This document shows, in pieces, positions 1-8,978 of a stretch of 64,000 nucleotides of DNA. Within the stretch, counting starts at the first letter, position 1. The number at the start of each line of letters is the position of its first letter. Below the pieces are notes generated by a model. That model saw only the letters and a list, made by a program, of their open reading frames with translations. It was not told the origin of the DNA and ran no database searches. Both the position numbers and the translations under genes were made by a program. The stretch is from Terracoccus sp. 273MFTsu3.1 (GTDB taxonomy: Bacteria > Actinomycetota > Actinomycetes > Actinomycetales > Dermatophilaceae). The stretch is from positions 415,305-479,304 of the forward strand of contig NZ_KB911823.1 of NCBI RefSeq assembly GCF_000383675.1, written 5' to 3'.

Positions 1-2508
1 CACGGACACGTCGACCGGCAGACTCTTCGGGGCCTGGCCCACGAGGTCGACGGCGAGGCGGGCCTCACGCGCCCCGGTCGGCACGACGACGGGGTTCGGA
101 CGAGCGGCCATCGAGAGCGACAGGCGCGGGTCGCGTCCGGCCTGCACGGCCGACGGCGGCACGTCGGCCGGCGTCGTGCCCCAACGGCTCGGGGTCGTCC
201 CCACGGTGTGCGCGACGGACCCTCCCTGCCGGATGGCGTCCCAGCCGACCCAGCTCTTCGTGCTCCGGGCACCGTCGACGGTCAGGGTCTGGACGTAGCG
301 CCGGTCGTCGGACACCCCGGGCGCGGTGATCGTCAGGTGACCGCCCTGTCCGGTGCGCACCGACGTCGGAGCGGCCACGGCGACGTCGACGCGCTCGAAC
401 TGGGGCGAGCTGACGACGAAGACGTTCGACCCGCTCATCGTCGGGTAGAGGCCCCAGGACGAGAAGACGTACCACGCCGACATCGTGCCGAGGTCGTCGT
501 TGCCGGTCATGCCGTCGGGGCCGTCGGTGAAGAGGGTGAAGGCCGCCCGTGCCACCGTGGCGATCTTGGCGGGCTGCTGGACCCAGGCGTAGACGTAGGG
601 CGCGAGCAGGTCGGGCTCGTTGTTCGGGTTGTAGGTGGGCTTGCTGTAGTAGGCGTAGGTCGCCTCGATCCAGTCGGTGCGTGCGGTGCCGGCCGGGTCG
701 GTGAGCAGCTCCGGGTAGGCGAAGAAGTCGTCGAGGCGCTTCTCGGTCGCCGCCCGACCACCCATGAGGCGGGTGAGGCCGGCCGGGTCCTGCGGGACGA
801 GCCACTGGTACTGGTACGAGCCGCCCTCGTGGAAGGCGTGCGACGCCTCGACGGGGTCGTAGGGGTCGAGCCACGTCCCGTCGGCCAGACGCGGGCGGAA
901 GGTCTGCGTCCCGGCGTCCCAGAGGTTGCGGTACCAGCCGCTGCGCTCGGTGAGCATCGCCGCGTCGGCGGTGTGGCCCAGCCCCTTGGCCATCAGGGCG
1001 AGGGACGCGTCGGCGGCGGAGTACTCCAGCGTCGCCGAGGCGGGGTGGGCGCAGTCGTTGTCCCCGCCGTGCGACACGCAGTCGGTGCCCACGTCCAGAC
1101 CGAAGGGGATGTAGCCGAGCTTCTCGTACCAGTGCTGCCCGGCGCGGCCGTTGTACTGGCTGTCGGCGGGCGGGCGCTCGGTCGCGTTCTGCTTGAGCAG
1201 CGCGTACGCCTCCGCCTCGTGGCCGGTGAGGAAGCCCTTGCTCCAGCCCTCGACGAGGAACGGGGTGACCGGGTCGCCGGTCATGATGTTGGTCTCGCTG
1301 TTGACGAGCGCCCAACGGGGCAGCCATCCGCCCTCGCGACCGATGGCGAGCACGGACAGGTAGGAGTCGCGGGCCACGTCGGGTGCGAGGACCTCGAGGA
1401 GCTGGTTCTGCGGGCGGTAGGTGTCCCACAGCGAGAAGTTCTGGCGCGGCGTGTAGCCCTGCGCCACGTGGTTCTTCCCGTCCCAGCCGTGGTACCGACC
1501 GTCGACGTCGGACGCGAGGTTCGGGTGCATGAGCGAGTGGTAGAGCGCGGTGTAGTAGGCGGTGCGACGCTCGGTCGTGCCGCCCGTGACGCGGGCCTTG
1601 CCGAGCTCGGACTCCCACCGCTGGGCGAGCGCGGCCCGGGTGGCGTCGAAGTCGAACGAGTCACCGGTCTCCTTGGCCAGGTTGGTGCGCGCGCCGTCGG
1701 GGCCGGTGTAGCTGAGGGCGACCTTCATCGTCACGGACGTCGTGCCCGTCGGGAAGGTGACCGCGGCCCCGTTGCCGGCGTTCGTCGTGGACGCGTCACG
1801 GGCCCCTGACGTCAGCGTCGACCCGCTCCAGGTGCCGAACGAGCTGAAGGGCCGGTCGAACTCGGCCCGGAACCACACCGTGTGCTCGTCCTTGCCCGCG
1901 CAGAAGTTGCCGTCGTGGATGCGGCCCTCGACGACCCGGTCGCCGACGACGTGGACCTCGGAGTCGAAGACCCGCATGTTGGCCTTGCCGGTGTTGAGCA
2001 GGACGTTCGGCTGCTTGTCGGCCGGGAACGTGTAGCGCTGCCAGCCGGTGCGGTCGGTGGCGGTCAGCTCGGCCTGGACGCCGTGGCTCGCCAGGCCGAC
2101 GCGGTAGTAGCCGGGTTCGGCCTCCTCGTCGGTGTGGCTGTAGGTGGACCGGTAGCGGTCCGGGTCCACGGTCGTCACGGAGCCGGTCGTCGGCATGACC
2201 GGCAGCTCGCCGACCACCGGGCATCCGACGCCCGACAGGTGGGTCTGGCTGAAGCCGTAGATCGAGCCCTGCGAGTGGTCGTAGCCGCCTTCTCCCCCGG
2301 TGTCGGGACTCACCTGCACCATGCCGAACGGAGCGCTGGCCCCCGGGAAGGTGTTGCCGTTGTCCTGGGTGCCGATGAACGGGTTGACCGCGTCGACGAG
2401 CCGCTCGGTGGGAGCGGCTGCCGCGGGTGGCGCCCCGGAGGGCAGGACGGGGCCGAGGACGGCGGCGGCGAGGACGGCGGTGCCGAGCGAGCGGAGCACG
2501 GTGCGCAT
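1..2508 (-). CDS. Secreted GH92 family alpha-mannosidase (3' end outside window)
   Basis: Exo-acting glycoside hydrolase of family GH92, which removes alpha-linked mannose from glycans in a calcium-dependent, inverting reaction (family knowledge). The 836 codons seen start at an ATG with GAAGGAA upstream and a Sec-type signal peptide (residues 1-31, hydrophobic core ending AAAA). The family hallmark GNDDLGTMSAWY lies at residues 669-680; its two Asp residues match the catalytic base region of characterised GH92 enzymes. QNFSLWDTYRPQ and a later NNEP segment (general acid region) are also present. The frame is open to position 1, so the C-terminus lies beyond the window. It follows thrS on the same strand after 196 bp of inverted repeats, so it probably has its own control. 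Assignment is firm; the exact mannoside linkage is not. Confidence 0.93.
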   Translation of the reverse strand, partial: MRTVLRSLGTAVLAAAVLGPVLPSGAPPAAAAPTERLVDAVNPFIGTQDNGNTFPGASAPFGMVQVSPDTGGEGGYDHSQGSIYGFSQTHLSGVGCPVVGELPVMPTTGSVTTVDPDRYRSTYSHTDEEAEPGYYRVGLASHGVQAELTATDRTGWQRYTFPADKQPNVLLNTGKANMRVFDSEVHVVGDRVVEGRIHDGNFCAGKDEHTVWFRAEFDRPFSSFGTWSGSTLTSGARDASTTNAGNGAAVTFPTGTTSVTMKVALSYTGPDGARTNLAKETGDSFDFDATRAALAQRWESELGKARVTGGTTERRTAYYTALYHSLMHPNLASDVDGRYHGWDGKNHVAQGYTPRQNFSLWDTYRPQNQLLEVLAPDVARDSYLSVLAIGREGGWLPRWALVNSETNIMTGDPVTPFLVEGWSKGFLTGHEAEAYALLKQNATERPPADSQYNGRAGQHWYEKLGYIPFGLDVGTDCVSHGGDNDCAHPASATLEYSAADASLALMAKGLGHTADAAMLTERSGWYRNLWDAGTQTFRPRLADGTWLDPYDPVEASHAFHEGGSYQYQWLVPQDPAGLTRLMGGRAATEKRLDDFFAYPELLTDPAGTARTDWIEATYAYYSKPTYNPNNEPDLLAPYVYAWVQQPAKIATVARAAFTLFTDGPDGMTGNDDLGTMSAWYVFSSWGLYPTMSGSNVFVVSSPQFERVDVAVAAPTSVRTGQGGHLTITAPGVSDDRRYVQTLTVDGARSTKSWVGWDAIRQGGSVAHTVGTTPSRWGTTPADVPPSAVQAGRDPRLSLSMAARPNPVVVPTGAREARLAVDLVGQAPKSLPVDVSV

Positions 2509-2589
2509 GGAGGTTCCTTCACGGGCGACGACGATGTCCTGCCCGAGACTCGTGACGACCGGCGCGACGGTCAACCGGTGGCCGGTGTC

Positions 2590-2618
2590 CTGTCCGATGG
2601 ACGTGCGACATCGGACAG
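2590..2618. repeat. Perfect 10-bp inverted repeat (operator or hairpin) upstream of the GH92 gene
   Basis: CTGTCCGATG and CATCGGACAG form perfect 10-bp arms around a 9-nt centre. The repeat lies 82 bp upstream of the mannosidase start and 87 bp beyond the thrS stop. There is no T-run, so an operator for a sugar-responsive repressor is as likely as a terminator. Confidence 0.6.
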
Positions 2619-2623
2619 AAGCG

Positions 2624-2680
2624 GACGTATGCCGCCGGGCCCGGTCCCGATGAGGGGCACCCGACCCGACGGCATACGTC
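2624..2680 (-). terminator. Long inverted repeat just downstream of thrS
   Basis: Perfect 11-bp arms GACGTATGCCG (2624-2634) and CGGCATACGTC (2670-2680) flank a 35-nt GC-rich centre that can itself pair partly. It begins 25 nt after the thrS stop, so it could end thrS transcription as a U-less actinobacterial hairpin. Both arms also contain the octamer that is over-represented across the window. Confidence 0.45.
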
Positions 2681-2704
2681 GGTGGCTCCGGTCGAGGACG
2701 GCGC

Positions 2705-4690
2705 TCAGACCTGCGCGCGGCTCTCGATCGCGGCGAGGATCTCCGTGATGGCGTCGTCGACGGGCACGCCGTTCTTCTGCGAGCCGTCGCGGTAGCGGAA
2801 CGAGACGGCGCCGGCGGCGCGGTCCTCCTCGCCGGCGATGAGCGTGAAGGGCACCTTCGACTTGCTCGCGTTGCGGATCTTCTTCGGGAAGCGGTCGTCG
2901 CTGGCGTCGAGCTCGACGCGGACTCCCTTGCGCTTCAGGCGGTCCAGCACCTCACCGAGGTAGTCCGCGTAGTCCTCGGCGACCGGAACGCCGAGCGCCT
3001 GGACCGGGGCGAGCCACACCGGGAAGGCACCGGCGTAGTGCTCGACGAGGACACCGAGGAAACGCTCGATCGAGCCGAACTTCGCGGAGTGGATCATGAC
3101 CGGCTGCTGGCGGGTGCCGTCAGCAGCCTGGTACTCGAGGCCGAAGCGCTCGGGCTGGCTGAAGTCGTACTGGATCGTCGACATCTGCCAGGTGCGGCCG
3201 ATGGCGTCCCGCGCCTGGACCGAGATCTTGGGCCCGTAGAACGCAGCGCCACCCGGGTCGGGCACGAGGTCGAGACCCGACTCGGTGGCCACCTGCTCGA
3301 GGACGGCGGTGGCCTCCTCCCACTGGGCATTCGTGCCGATGAACTTGTCCGCCTTCTCGCCCTCGGTCTCACGGGTCGACAGCTCGAGGTAGAAGTCGTC
3401 GAGGCCGAAGTCGCGGAAGAGCCCGAGGCAGAAGTCGAGCAGGTGCTTGATCTCGCCCGGCGCCTGCTCCTTGGTGACGTAGCTATGCGAGTCGTCCTGG
3501 GTCAGGCCGCGCACGCGGGTCAGGCCGTGCACGACGCCGGACTTCTCGTAGCGGTAGACCCCGCCGAACTCGAAGAGGCGCAGGGGCAGCTCGCGGTAGG
3601 AGCGACCACGCGACTGGTAGATGAGGTTGTGCATGGGGCAGCTCATCGCCTTGAGCTGGTACTTCACGCCCTCGAGCTCCATCGGCGGGAACATCGTGTC
3701 GGCGTAGTACGGCAGGTGGCCTGAGGTGTGGAAGAGGCCCTCCTTGCTGATGTGCGGCGTGCCGACGTACGAGAAGCCCTCCTCGATGTGCCGGCGGCGG
3801 ACGTAGTCCTCCATCTCGCGCTTGATGACGCCGCCCTTGGGATGGAAGACCACGAGGCCGGAGCCGAGCTCGTCGGGGAAGCTGAAGAGGTCCATCTCGG
3901 CGCCGATGCGGCGGTGGTCGCGGCGCTCGGCCTCGGCGAGGCGGTCGAGGTAGGCCTTGAGGTCGTCCTTGGTCGGCCACGCGGTGCCGTAGACGCGCTG
4001 GAGCTGCGGGTTCTTCTCGGACCCGCGCCAGTAGGCGGCGGCCGAGCGCATCAGCTTGAACGCGTTGCCGATGAGCTTGGTGCTCGGGATGTGCGGGCCG
4101 CGGCACAGGTCGCCCCACGCGCGCGTGCCGTCACGGCGGATGTTGTCGTAGATCGTCAGCTCACCGGCCCCGACCTCGACACCGGCGCCCTCGGCGGCCT
4201 CGTCGGCGTTGCCGCCCTTGAGACCGACGAGCTCGCACTTGTACGGCTCGTCCTTGAGCTCCTCGAGCGCGTCGGCGTCGGTGACGACCCGCCGCGCGAA
4301 GGTCTGCCCCTCGTTGATGATCTTCTGCATGGCCTTCTCGAGGGCCTTGAGGTCATCGGGGTGGAACGGGGTCTCGACGTCGAAGTCGTAGTAGAAGCCG
4401 TCACGGATGGGCGGCCCGATGCCGAGCTTGGCGTCGGCGTGGAGCGACTGGACGGCCTGGGCGAGCACGTGGGCGGTCGAGTGGCGCAGGACGGCGAGCC
4501 CGTCCTCGCTGTCGACCGTGACGGGCTCGACGACGTCGCCGTCGGCGAGGACGTGGAAGAGGTCGCGCAGCTGACCGTTGACGCGCGCGACGACGACGGC
4601 GCGGTCACCCTCGAAGAGCTCACCCGCCGTCGTCTGCTCCGCGACCGATCGCTCGCTTCCGGCGACGGTGACGGTGATCTGTGCAGACAC
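2705..4690 (-). CDS. thrS: Threonyl-tRNA synthetase
   Basis: Class II aminoacyl-tRNA synthetase charging tRNA-Thr in the cytoplasm; 661 aa, normal for the family. N-terminal TGS domain (about 1-65), then the editing domain with HSTAH at residues 70-74 and the later CRGPHIP element. The catalytic core has the zinc Cys in SCPMH, motif 2 around [16 protein letters not shown], motif 3 around [14 protein letters not shown], and a C-terminal anticodon-binding domain. I chose the GTG at 4690 because GAGGAG sits 9 nt upstream and the protein then begins directly with the TGS fold; the frame is open further upstream but that extension is low-complexity and lacks family similarity. It is divergent from the GNAT gene across 229 bp in which I see no T-box. 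Confidence 0.97.
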   Translation of the reverse strand: MSAQITVTVAGSERSVAEQTTAGELFEGDRAVVVARVNGQLRDLFHVLADGDVVEPVTVDSEDGLAVLRHSTAHVLAQAVQSLHADAKLGIGPPIRDGFYYDFDVETPFHPDDLKALEKAMQKIINEGQTFARRVVTDADALEELKDEPYKCELVGLKGGNADEAAEGAGVEVGAGELTIYDNIRRDGTRAWGDLCRGPHIPSTKLIGNAFKLMRSAAAYWRGSEKNPQLQRVYGTAWPTKDDLKAYLDRLAEAERRDHRRIGAEMDLFSFPDELGSGLVVFHPKGGVIKREMEDYVRRRHIEEGFSYVGTPHISKEGLFHTSGHLPYYADTMFPPMELEGVKYQLKAMSCPMHNLIYQSRGRSYRELPLRLFEFGGVYRYEKSGVVHGLTRVRGLTQDDSHSYVTKEQAPGEIKHLLDFCLGLFRDFGLDDFYLELSTRETEGEKADKFIGTNAQWEEATAVLEQVATESGLDLVPDPGGAAFYGPKISVQARDAIGRTWQMSTIQYDFSQPERFGLEYQAADGTRQQPVMIHSAKFGSIERFLGVLVEHYAGAFPVWLAPVQALGVPVAEDYADYLGEVLDRLKRKGVRVELDASDDRFPKKIRNASKSKVPFTLIAGEEDRAAGAVSFRYRDGSQKNGVPVDDAITEILAAIESRAQV

Positions 4691-4919
4691 GGTTGGTGCT
4701 CCTCGTTCGAACGGGACCCGCCGTCGGGCGGCGGGTCGTGGGGGCGCCGCTGCAGGCGGCTCGTGCAAGCGTATCGAGGCGCCGCGGGACCGAGCGACAC
4801 GGTTTGGTCGGGGGACCCACCTCGGCCGGCCCGAAGTGGCCCGCAGGACGGCTCCCGAGCGGATACTGGTGAGCCGGGCCGCCGTCTTCCGAGCGCGCCC
4901 CGGCACAGGAGGGACGCCC

Positions 4920-5855
4920 GTGGAGCAGCCGACCGACAGTCCGTCACCGCCGGCCGTGCCGGCAGCGCCGCCCGTGCCGCCCGTGCCGCCTGTGCCCGGG
5001 TGGGAGTCGCTCGGGCTCGACCGCTCGACGGCGCTCGCGCTGGCCGAGACGGCCGAGGCGGCGTTCATGCTCGCCCTGCACGACGGCGCACCCGCCACGG
5101 CGAAGGCCGCGCTGGGCATGCAATCCGAACGCGTGGCCGGTGGCGTGGCCGTCGTCATGGCCGGTGACCCCACGGGCGGCTACTGGAACAAGGCCCTCGG
5201 CTTCGGCGTCACCGAGCCGGTCACGGACGCCCTCGTGTCGCACCTCGTGGACCTCTACGCGTCCGCCGGCGCGCCGGCCCTCTGCCTCCAGGTCGCGCCG
5301 GCCGCCCTCCCGGCTGACTGGGACGACATCTGCGCGCGCCACGGCATCGTGGGTGGGTCCGTCTGGGCCAAGCTGCTCCGCCCGGCGGCCACGTCGACGA
5401 CCACGTCGACGACCGACCTCCGGGTGGGCACGATCGGTCCCGAGGACGCCGAGGCGTACGCCCGCGTCTTCGCCGGCGGCTTCGGGATGCCGCCCGAGCC
5501 GCACCTGCTCTCGATGTTCGCGGCGGCCGGATCCGGCGGACCGGGGTTCACCGCCTACGGCGCCTGGGACGGGGACGAGCTCGTCGCCGCCGCCAACCTG
5601 CACGTCGCGGGGCCGGCGGCTGCCTTCTGCGGGGCGGCGACCCTCCCCGAGGCGCGCGGCCGTGGTGCCCAGTCGGCCTTCATGCGGCTGAGGGTCGAGG
5701 CGGCGCGGGCGGCCGGCTGCACGTGGATGAGTGCGGAGACCTGGCAGGAGCTCGAGGGAGCCCACAACCCGTCGCTCCACAACATGCTGCGCTCGGGCTT
5801 CGTCGAGGTCTACGACCGCCGCAACTGGGTCTGGCGACCGGGGGGCCTGGGGTGA
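4920..5855 (+). CDS. GNAT family N-acetyltransferase
   Basis: Acyl-CoA-dependent N-acyltransferase-fold protein of 311 aa; substrate unknown. The GTG start has a near-perfect AGGAGGG a few bases upstream. Residues 1-27 are a Pro/Val-rich low-complexity leader. The first half resembles a degenerate GNAT domain. The second half (about 160-305) carries the acetyl-CoA loop [11 protein letters not shown] and the typical SAETWQE...[12 protein letters not shown] ending. The stop overlaps the next start by 4 nt (GTGA), so the two GNAT genes are translationally coupled and probably act together. The family is clear, the function is not. Confidence 0.85.
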   Translation: MEQPTDSPSPPAVPAAPPVPPVPPVPGWESLGLDRSTALALAETAEAAFMLALHDGAPATAKAALGMQSERVAGGVAVVMAGDPTGGYWNKALGFGVTEPVTDALVSHLVDLYASAGAPALCLQVAPAALPADWDDICARHGIVGGSVWAKLLRPAATSTTTSTTDLRVGTIGPEDAEAYARVFAGGFGMPPEPHLLSMFAAAGSGGPGFTAYGAWDGDELVAAANLHVAGPAAAFCGAATLPEARGRGAQSAFMRLRVEAARAAGCTWMSAETWQELEGAHNPSLHNMLRSGFVEVYDRRNWVWRPGGLG

Positions 5856-6775
5856 CGACGTCGATCACCGTGGCGCTGGCGTCACCCGCTGCCCACGCCG
5901 AGGTCATCGAGCTCGCCAGTGCTCGGCTCCAGCACCTGACGAGGGCCGAGGTGGCCTGGCCGTTCGAGTCGCCCGAGGTGTTCACCCATCTCGTCGTGGC
6001 CGTCGCGAGGGACGACGACGAGCACCTCCTCGGCATCGGCCTGTCGCTCCGGCCCACGTTCGCGCCGCCGGACCGGTCGATGCTCCGGGTCGTGGTCGCC
6101 CGTGACCACGAGGGGCGCGGCGTGGGGAGCGCCCTGCGCCGGTTCCTGCTCCCCCACGTCCCCGACACGACTCGACGACTCGGCGGAGGCGTCTACGACG
6201 ACGAGCCGAGGTCTCTCGAGATCGTGCGCCACTGGGGTTTCGGCGTCGAGGAGCACGCGATCGACTCGGCTCTCGACCTCGTCGAGCACCCGCCCGAGGC
6301 CCCCGTCGTGCCGGCCGGGGTGGTCCTCGAGGAGGTCCCGGACCTCGACTTCGACGACGAGGGCGCGGTCGAGACCATGCTCCGGGCGAGCCAGACCAAC
6401 CCCGAGGCGGCGGTCGGCTTCGTCATGACGCTCGAGAAGTTCCGCGCGATGACCACGAGCGGCGAGACCCCGATCTGTGTGGTGGCCCGGGTCGACGGCA
6501 CGCCCGCCGGGATCTCCTACGGGACGGTGAGCTCGGGCGAGCTCTTCATCGCCTACAGCGGCATCGACCCGGCGTTCCGAGGCCGCAGCCTCATGCGCCT
6601 CGTCAAGCAGCAGGCGCACGTCGCCGCGGCCTCGGCAGGCGCGACGAAGGCCCGGACGAACAACGAGGAGCACAACGCCGGCATCCGCCGGATCAACGCC
6701 GAGCTCGGCTACGTCGTGCAGAGCGGGGTGTACCGGCTCGTCCAGGACCTCTCCGCCGCCGAACCCTCGGCGTGA
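5852..6775 (+). CDS. Tandem-domain GNAT N-acetyltransferase
   Basis: 307-aa protein with two GNAT domains in series. The N-terminal one has the acetyl-CoA-binding segment DHEGRGVGSALRR (around residue 85). The C-terminal one has IDPAFRGRSLMRLVKQ and the usual NNEEHNAGIRRINAELGY ending. The layout resembles mycothiol synthase and related double-GNAT enzymes, but I see no specific MshD signature, so I leave the substrate open. GTG start inside the stop codon of the upstream GNAT gene (4-nt overlap) shows a two-gene operon. It is convergent with the MaoC hydratase gene, 16 bp away. Confidence 0.85.
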   Translation: MTTSITVALASPAAHAEVIELASARLQHLTRAEVAWPFESPEVFTHLVVAVARDDDEHLLGIGLSLRPTFAPPDRSMLRVVVARDHEGRGVGSALRRFLLPHVPDTTRRLGGGVYDDEPRSLEIVRHWGFGVEEHAIDSALDLVEHPPEAPVVPAGVVLEEVPDLDFDDEGAVETMLRASQTNPEAAVGFVMTLEKFRAMTTSGETPICVVARVDGTPAGISYGTVSSGELFIAYSGIDPAFRGRSLMRLVKQQAHVAAASAGATKARTNNEEHNAGIRRINAELGYVVQSGVYRLVQDLSAAEPSA

Positions 6776-6791
6776 GCAGCGCCGTCGCCCG

Positions 6792-7649
6792 TCACCAGGT
6801 GTTCTCGACGACGGCGTGCTCGATCTCGCCCTTCGCGTGCTCGAGGACCGAGAGCGTGCGCGACGCCTCGAACGCCGTGCGCAGCCGCACCGACGACGGC
6901 AGCCGCACCGGCTTGCGGAACCACACGCGGCTCGTGAGCCCGGCCTCCGGCAGCCGCGGCCCGAGGGCGGCGAGCACCCTGGCGTAGGAGTACATCCCGT
7001 GGGCGATCGCGCTCGGGAAACCGAGCGGCCTGGCGGTCAGCGCGTGCACGTGGATGGGGTTCCAGTCACCCGACACGGCGGCATACGCCCGACCGGTGCC
7101 CTCGCCGAGTCGCCACAGCGGCCCCGTCGTGACGGCGGCGAGCGGGGCGGTCGACGGTGGCTCGGACGGGTCGGCGTCAGGGTGCTCGGCCCCGCGTGAG
7201 AGGTAGGTGCTCACCCCGCGCCACACGACCTCGCCCCGCACCCCGACCTCTGACACGAGGTCGACCTGCCGGCCGCGGCGGTGAGGTCGGAGGTCCTGCG
7301 CCCAGACCGAGACGTCGAGCGGCTCGTCGACCCCGACGGGTCGCAGCGCCTCGATGCGGTTCTCGACGTGGACGGCACCGAGCAGCGGGAGGGGGAAGCG
7401 GTCGCCGCTCATGACCGCCATCTGGAGCGGGAAGGCCACGAGGTGCGGGTAGGTGGGCGGCAACGTGCCGGAGACGGGGAAGCGGCACACGTGGGCGTAG
7501 TCGACGAGCTCGTCGACGTCGACGCGTATGCCGGCCCGTGACCAGCGGACGTCGGGCAGCGTGTCGCTCGAGCTGCCCCTGCGGAGCGCGGCCGTGGCGT
7601 AGATCCGGCGCAGGTCGGGCGCCGCGTCGAGGGTGATCTCCTTGGTCAT
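6792..7649 (-). CDS. MaoC-like (R)-enoyl-CoA/enoyl-ACP hydratase (HtdX-type)
   Basis: Hot-dog-fold hydratase of 285 aa that adds water to trans-2-enoyl thioesters to give (R)-3-hydroxyacyl products. The C-terminal half has the hydratase-2 motif SGDWNPIHVHA with catalytic Asp195 and His200; the N-terminal half is a degenerate hot-dog repeat, as in mycobacterial HtdX. It is the last gene of a three-gene minus-strand operon (thiolase, FabG4-type reductase, hydratase), 7 nt after the reductase stop. Gene order matches Mycobacterium tuberculosis Rv0243-Rv0242c-Rv0241c (fadA2, fabG4, htdX), recalled from general knowledge. A role in beta-oxidation or fatty-acid remodelling is likely. Confidence 0.88.
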   Translation of the reverse strand: MTKEITLDAAPDLRRIYATAALRRGSSSDTLPDVRWSRAGIRVDVDELVDYAHVCRFPVSGTLPPTYPHLVAFPLQMAVMSGDRFPLPLLGAVHVENRIEALRPVGVDEPLDVSVWAQDLRPHRRGRQVDLVSEVGVRGEVVWRGVSTYLSRGAEHPDADPSEPPSTAPLAAVTTGPLWRLGEGTGRAYAAVSGDWNPIHVHALTARPLGFPSAIAHGMYSYARVLAALGPRLPEAGLTSRVWFRKPVRLPSSVRLRTAFEASRTLSVLEHAKGEIEHAVVENTW

Positions 7650-7656
7650 GGGACGC

Positions 7657-8976
7657 TCACGCCCCGAGCAGGCTCTGGCCGCAGACGCGGACCACATGCC
7701 CCGTGACGGCCGCAGCCCCGGGCTGGGCGAACCAGGCGATGGTCTCGGCGACGTCCTTCGGGTGGCCGCCCTGCTGGAGAGAGTTCATCCGGCGCCCGAT
7801 CTCCCTCGTGGCGAAGGGGATCCGCGCCGTCATCTCCGTCTCGATGAAGCCTGGAGCGACGGCGTTCACCGTGATCCCGCGGTCCGCGACCTGGCGCGAC
7901 AGCGCGGTGACGAGGCCGATGACGCCGGCCTTGCTCGCGCCGTAGTTCGTCTGGCCACGGTTGCCGGCGATGCCCGCGATCGAGGCGACGCAGACGATGC
8001 GGCCGCCGTCGGCGAGTCCGCCCTCGCCGAGGATCGCGTCGTTCATCCGCAGGACCGAACGGAGGTTGACCTCCATGACGCTGTGCCATCGGTCGTCGTC
8101 CATGTTGACGAAGAGCTTGTCGCGGGTGATGCCGGCGTTGTGCACGACGACGTCGAGGCCGCCGTGCCGCGTCGTGGCGTGCTCCACGATGCGGGAGCCG
8201 GCGTCGTCCGACGTGACGTCGAGCTGGAGCGCAGTGCCCCTGACCTCGTTGGCCACCGTGGCCAGCGCATCACCGGCCGCCGGGACGTCGACCGCGACGA
8301 CCGTCGCGCCGTCACGGGCCAGCACGCGGGCGATCTCGGCACCGATGCCTCGCGCCGCGCCGGTCACGACGGCCACCTTGCCGTCGAGAGGGCGCAGCGC
8401 GTCGACGTCCCCGCTCGTGGACTCGTCGACCCGGACCACCTGTCCGTCGACGTAGGCCGAACGCCCGGAGAGGAAGAACTCGACGGCGGACCTGACGCCG
8501 TCGTGCGCCTGCCCCTGTGCGAGAACGAGGTTCGCCGTCGCTCCCCCTCTCAGCTCCTTGCCGAGGGAGCGCACGGCGCCCTCGAGGGCACGCTGGGTCG
8601 TCACCTCGGCGACGTCCGTCAGCGTGGCCGGGTCCGTGCCGATGACCACGACGCGACCGTTGCGTCTGAGCGCCTTGACGGCGGGGGCGCCGAGCAGACG
8701 AAGCTGGTCGAGATCGGCCGGGTCGGTGGCGGCGCTGAGGTCGAGGACCACCGCCCCGACCTTGTCGCCCTCGTCGGGCAGCGTGGACACCGCGGCGACC
8801 CCCTCGCCCCCGAGCCAGGCGGCGACGCCGTCGGCGAAGCGGCCGCCGCCCGCGACGAGCACCGGCCCCTCGCACAACGGCATACCGGGTTCGTAGCGGC
8901 GCAGCCGGGTCGGCTGTGGCACGCCGACCTTTCGGGCCACGGGCGAGCTGACGATGGTCGTGAAGAGGTCGGTCAT
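7657..8976 (-). CDS. fabG: FabG4-type 3-oxoacyl-thioester reductase
   Basis: High-molecular-weight FabG: NAD(H)-dependent short-chain dehydrogenase reducing 3-oxoacyl thioesters. At 439 aa it has about 200 extra N-terminal residues, a degenerate flavodoxin-like domain known from mycobacterial FabG4 (454 aa). The C-terminal SDR has the cofactor loop TGAARGIG at 205-212, NAG at 280-282 and the Ser332/Tyr345/Lys349 triad (ASIAG...YGASK). The ATG at 8976 is preceded by GGAGG inside the end of the thiolase gene; only 2 nt separate them, so the genes are coupled. Together with the thiolase and hydratase it could interconvert 3-oxoacyl, 3-hydroxyacyl and enoyl thioesters. Confidence 0.92.
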   Translation of the reverse strand: MTDLFTTIVSSPVARKVGVPQPTRLRRYEPGMPLCEGPVLVAGGGRFADGVAAWLGGEGVAAVSTLPDEGDKVGAVVLDLSAATDPADLDQLRLLGAPAVKALRRNGRVVVIGTDPATLTDVAEVTTQRALEGAVRSLGKELRGGATANLVLAQGQAHDGVRSAVEFFLSGRSAYVDGQVVRVDESTSGDVDALRPLDGKVAVVTGAARGIGAEIARVLARDGATVVAVDVPAAGDALATVANEVRGTALQLDVTSDDAGSRIVEHATTRHGGLDVVVHNAGITRDKLFVNMDDDRWHSVMEVNLRSVLRMNDAILGEGGLADGGRIVCVASIAGIAGNRGQTNYGASKAGVIGLVTALSRQVADRGITVNAVAPGFIETEMTARIPFATREIGRRMNSLQQGGHPKDVAETIAWFAQPGAAAVTGHVVRVCGQSLLGA

Positions 8977-8978
8977 GC

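Noticed and set aside
208..1809. Long open frame on the plus strand opposite the mannosidase gene
   Set aside because: Arg/Val/Gly-rich translation with no domain; it is the antisense shadow of the GH92 gene caused by GC-rich codons.
4691..4919. T-box or other riboswitch upstream of thrS
   Set aside because: No T-box sequence, specifier loop or antiterminator in the 229-bp leader region.
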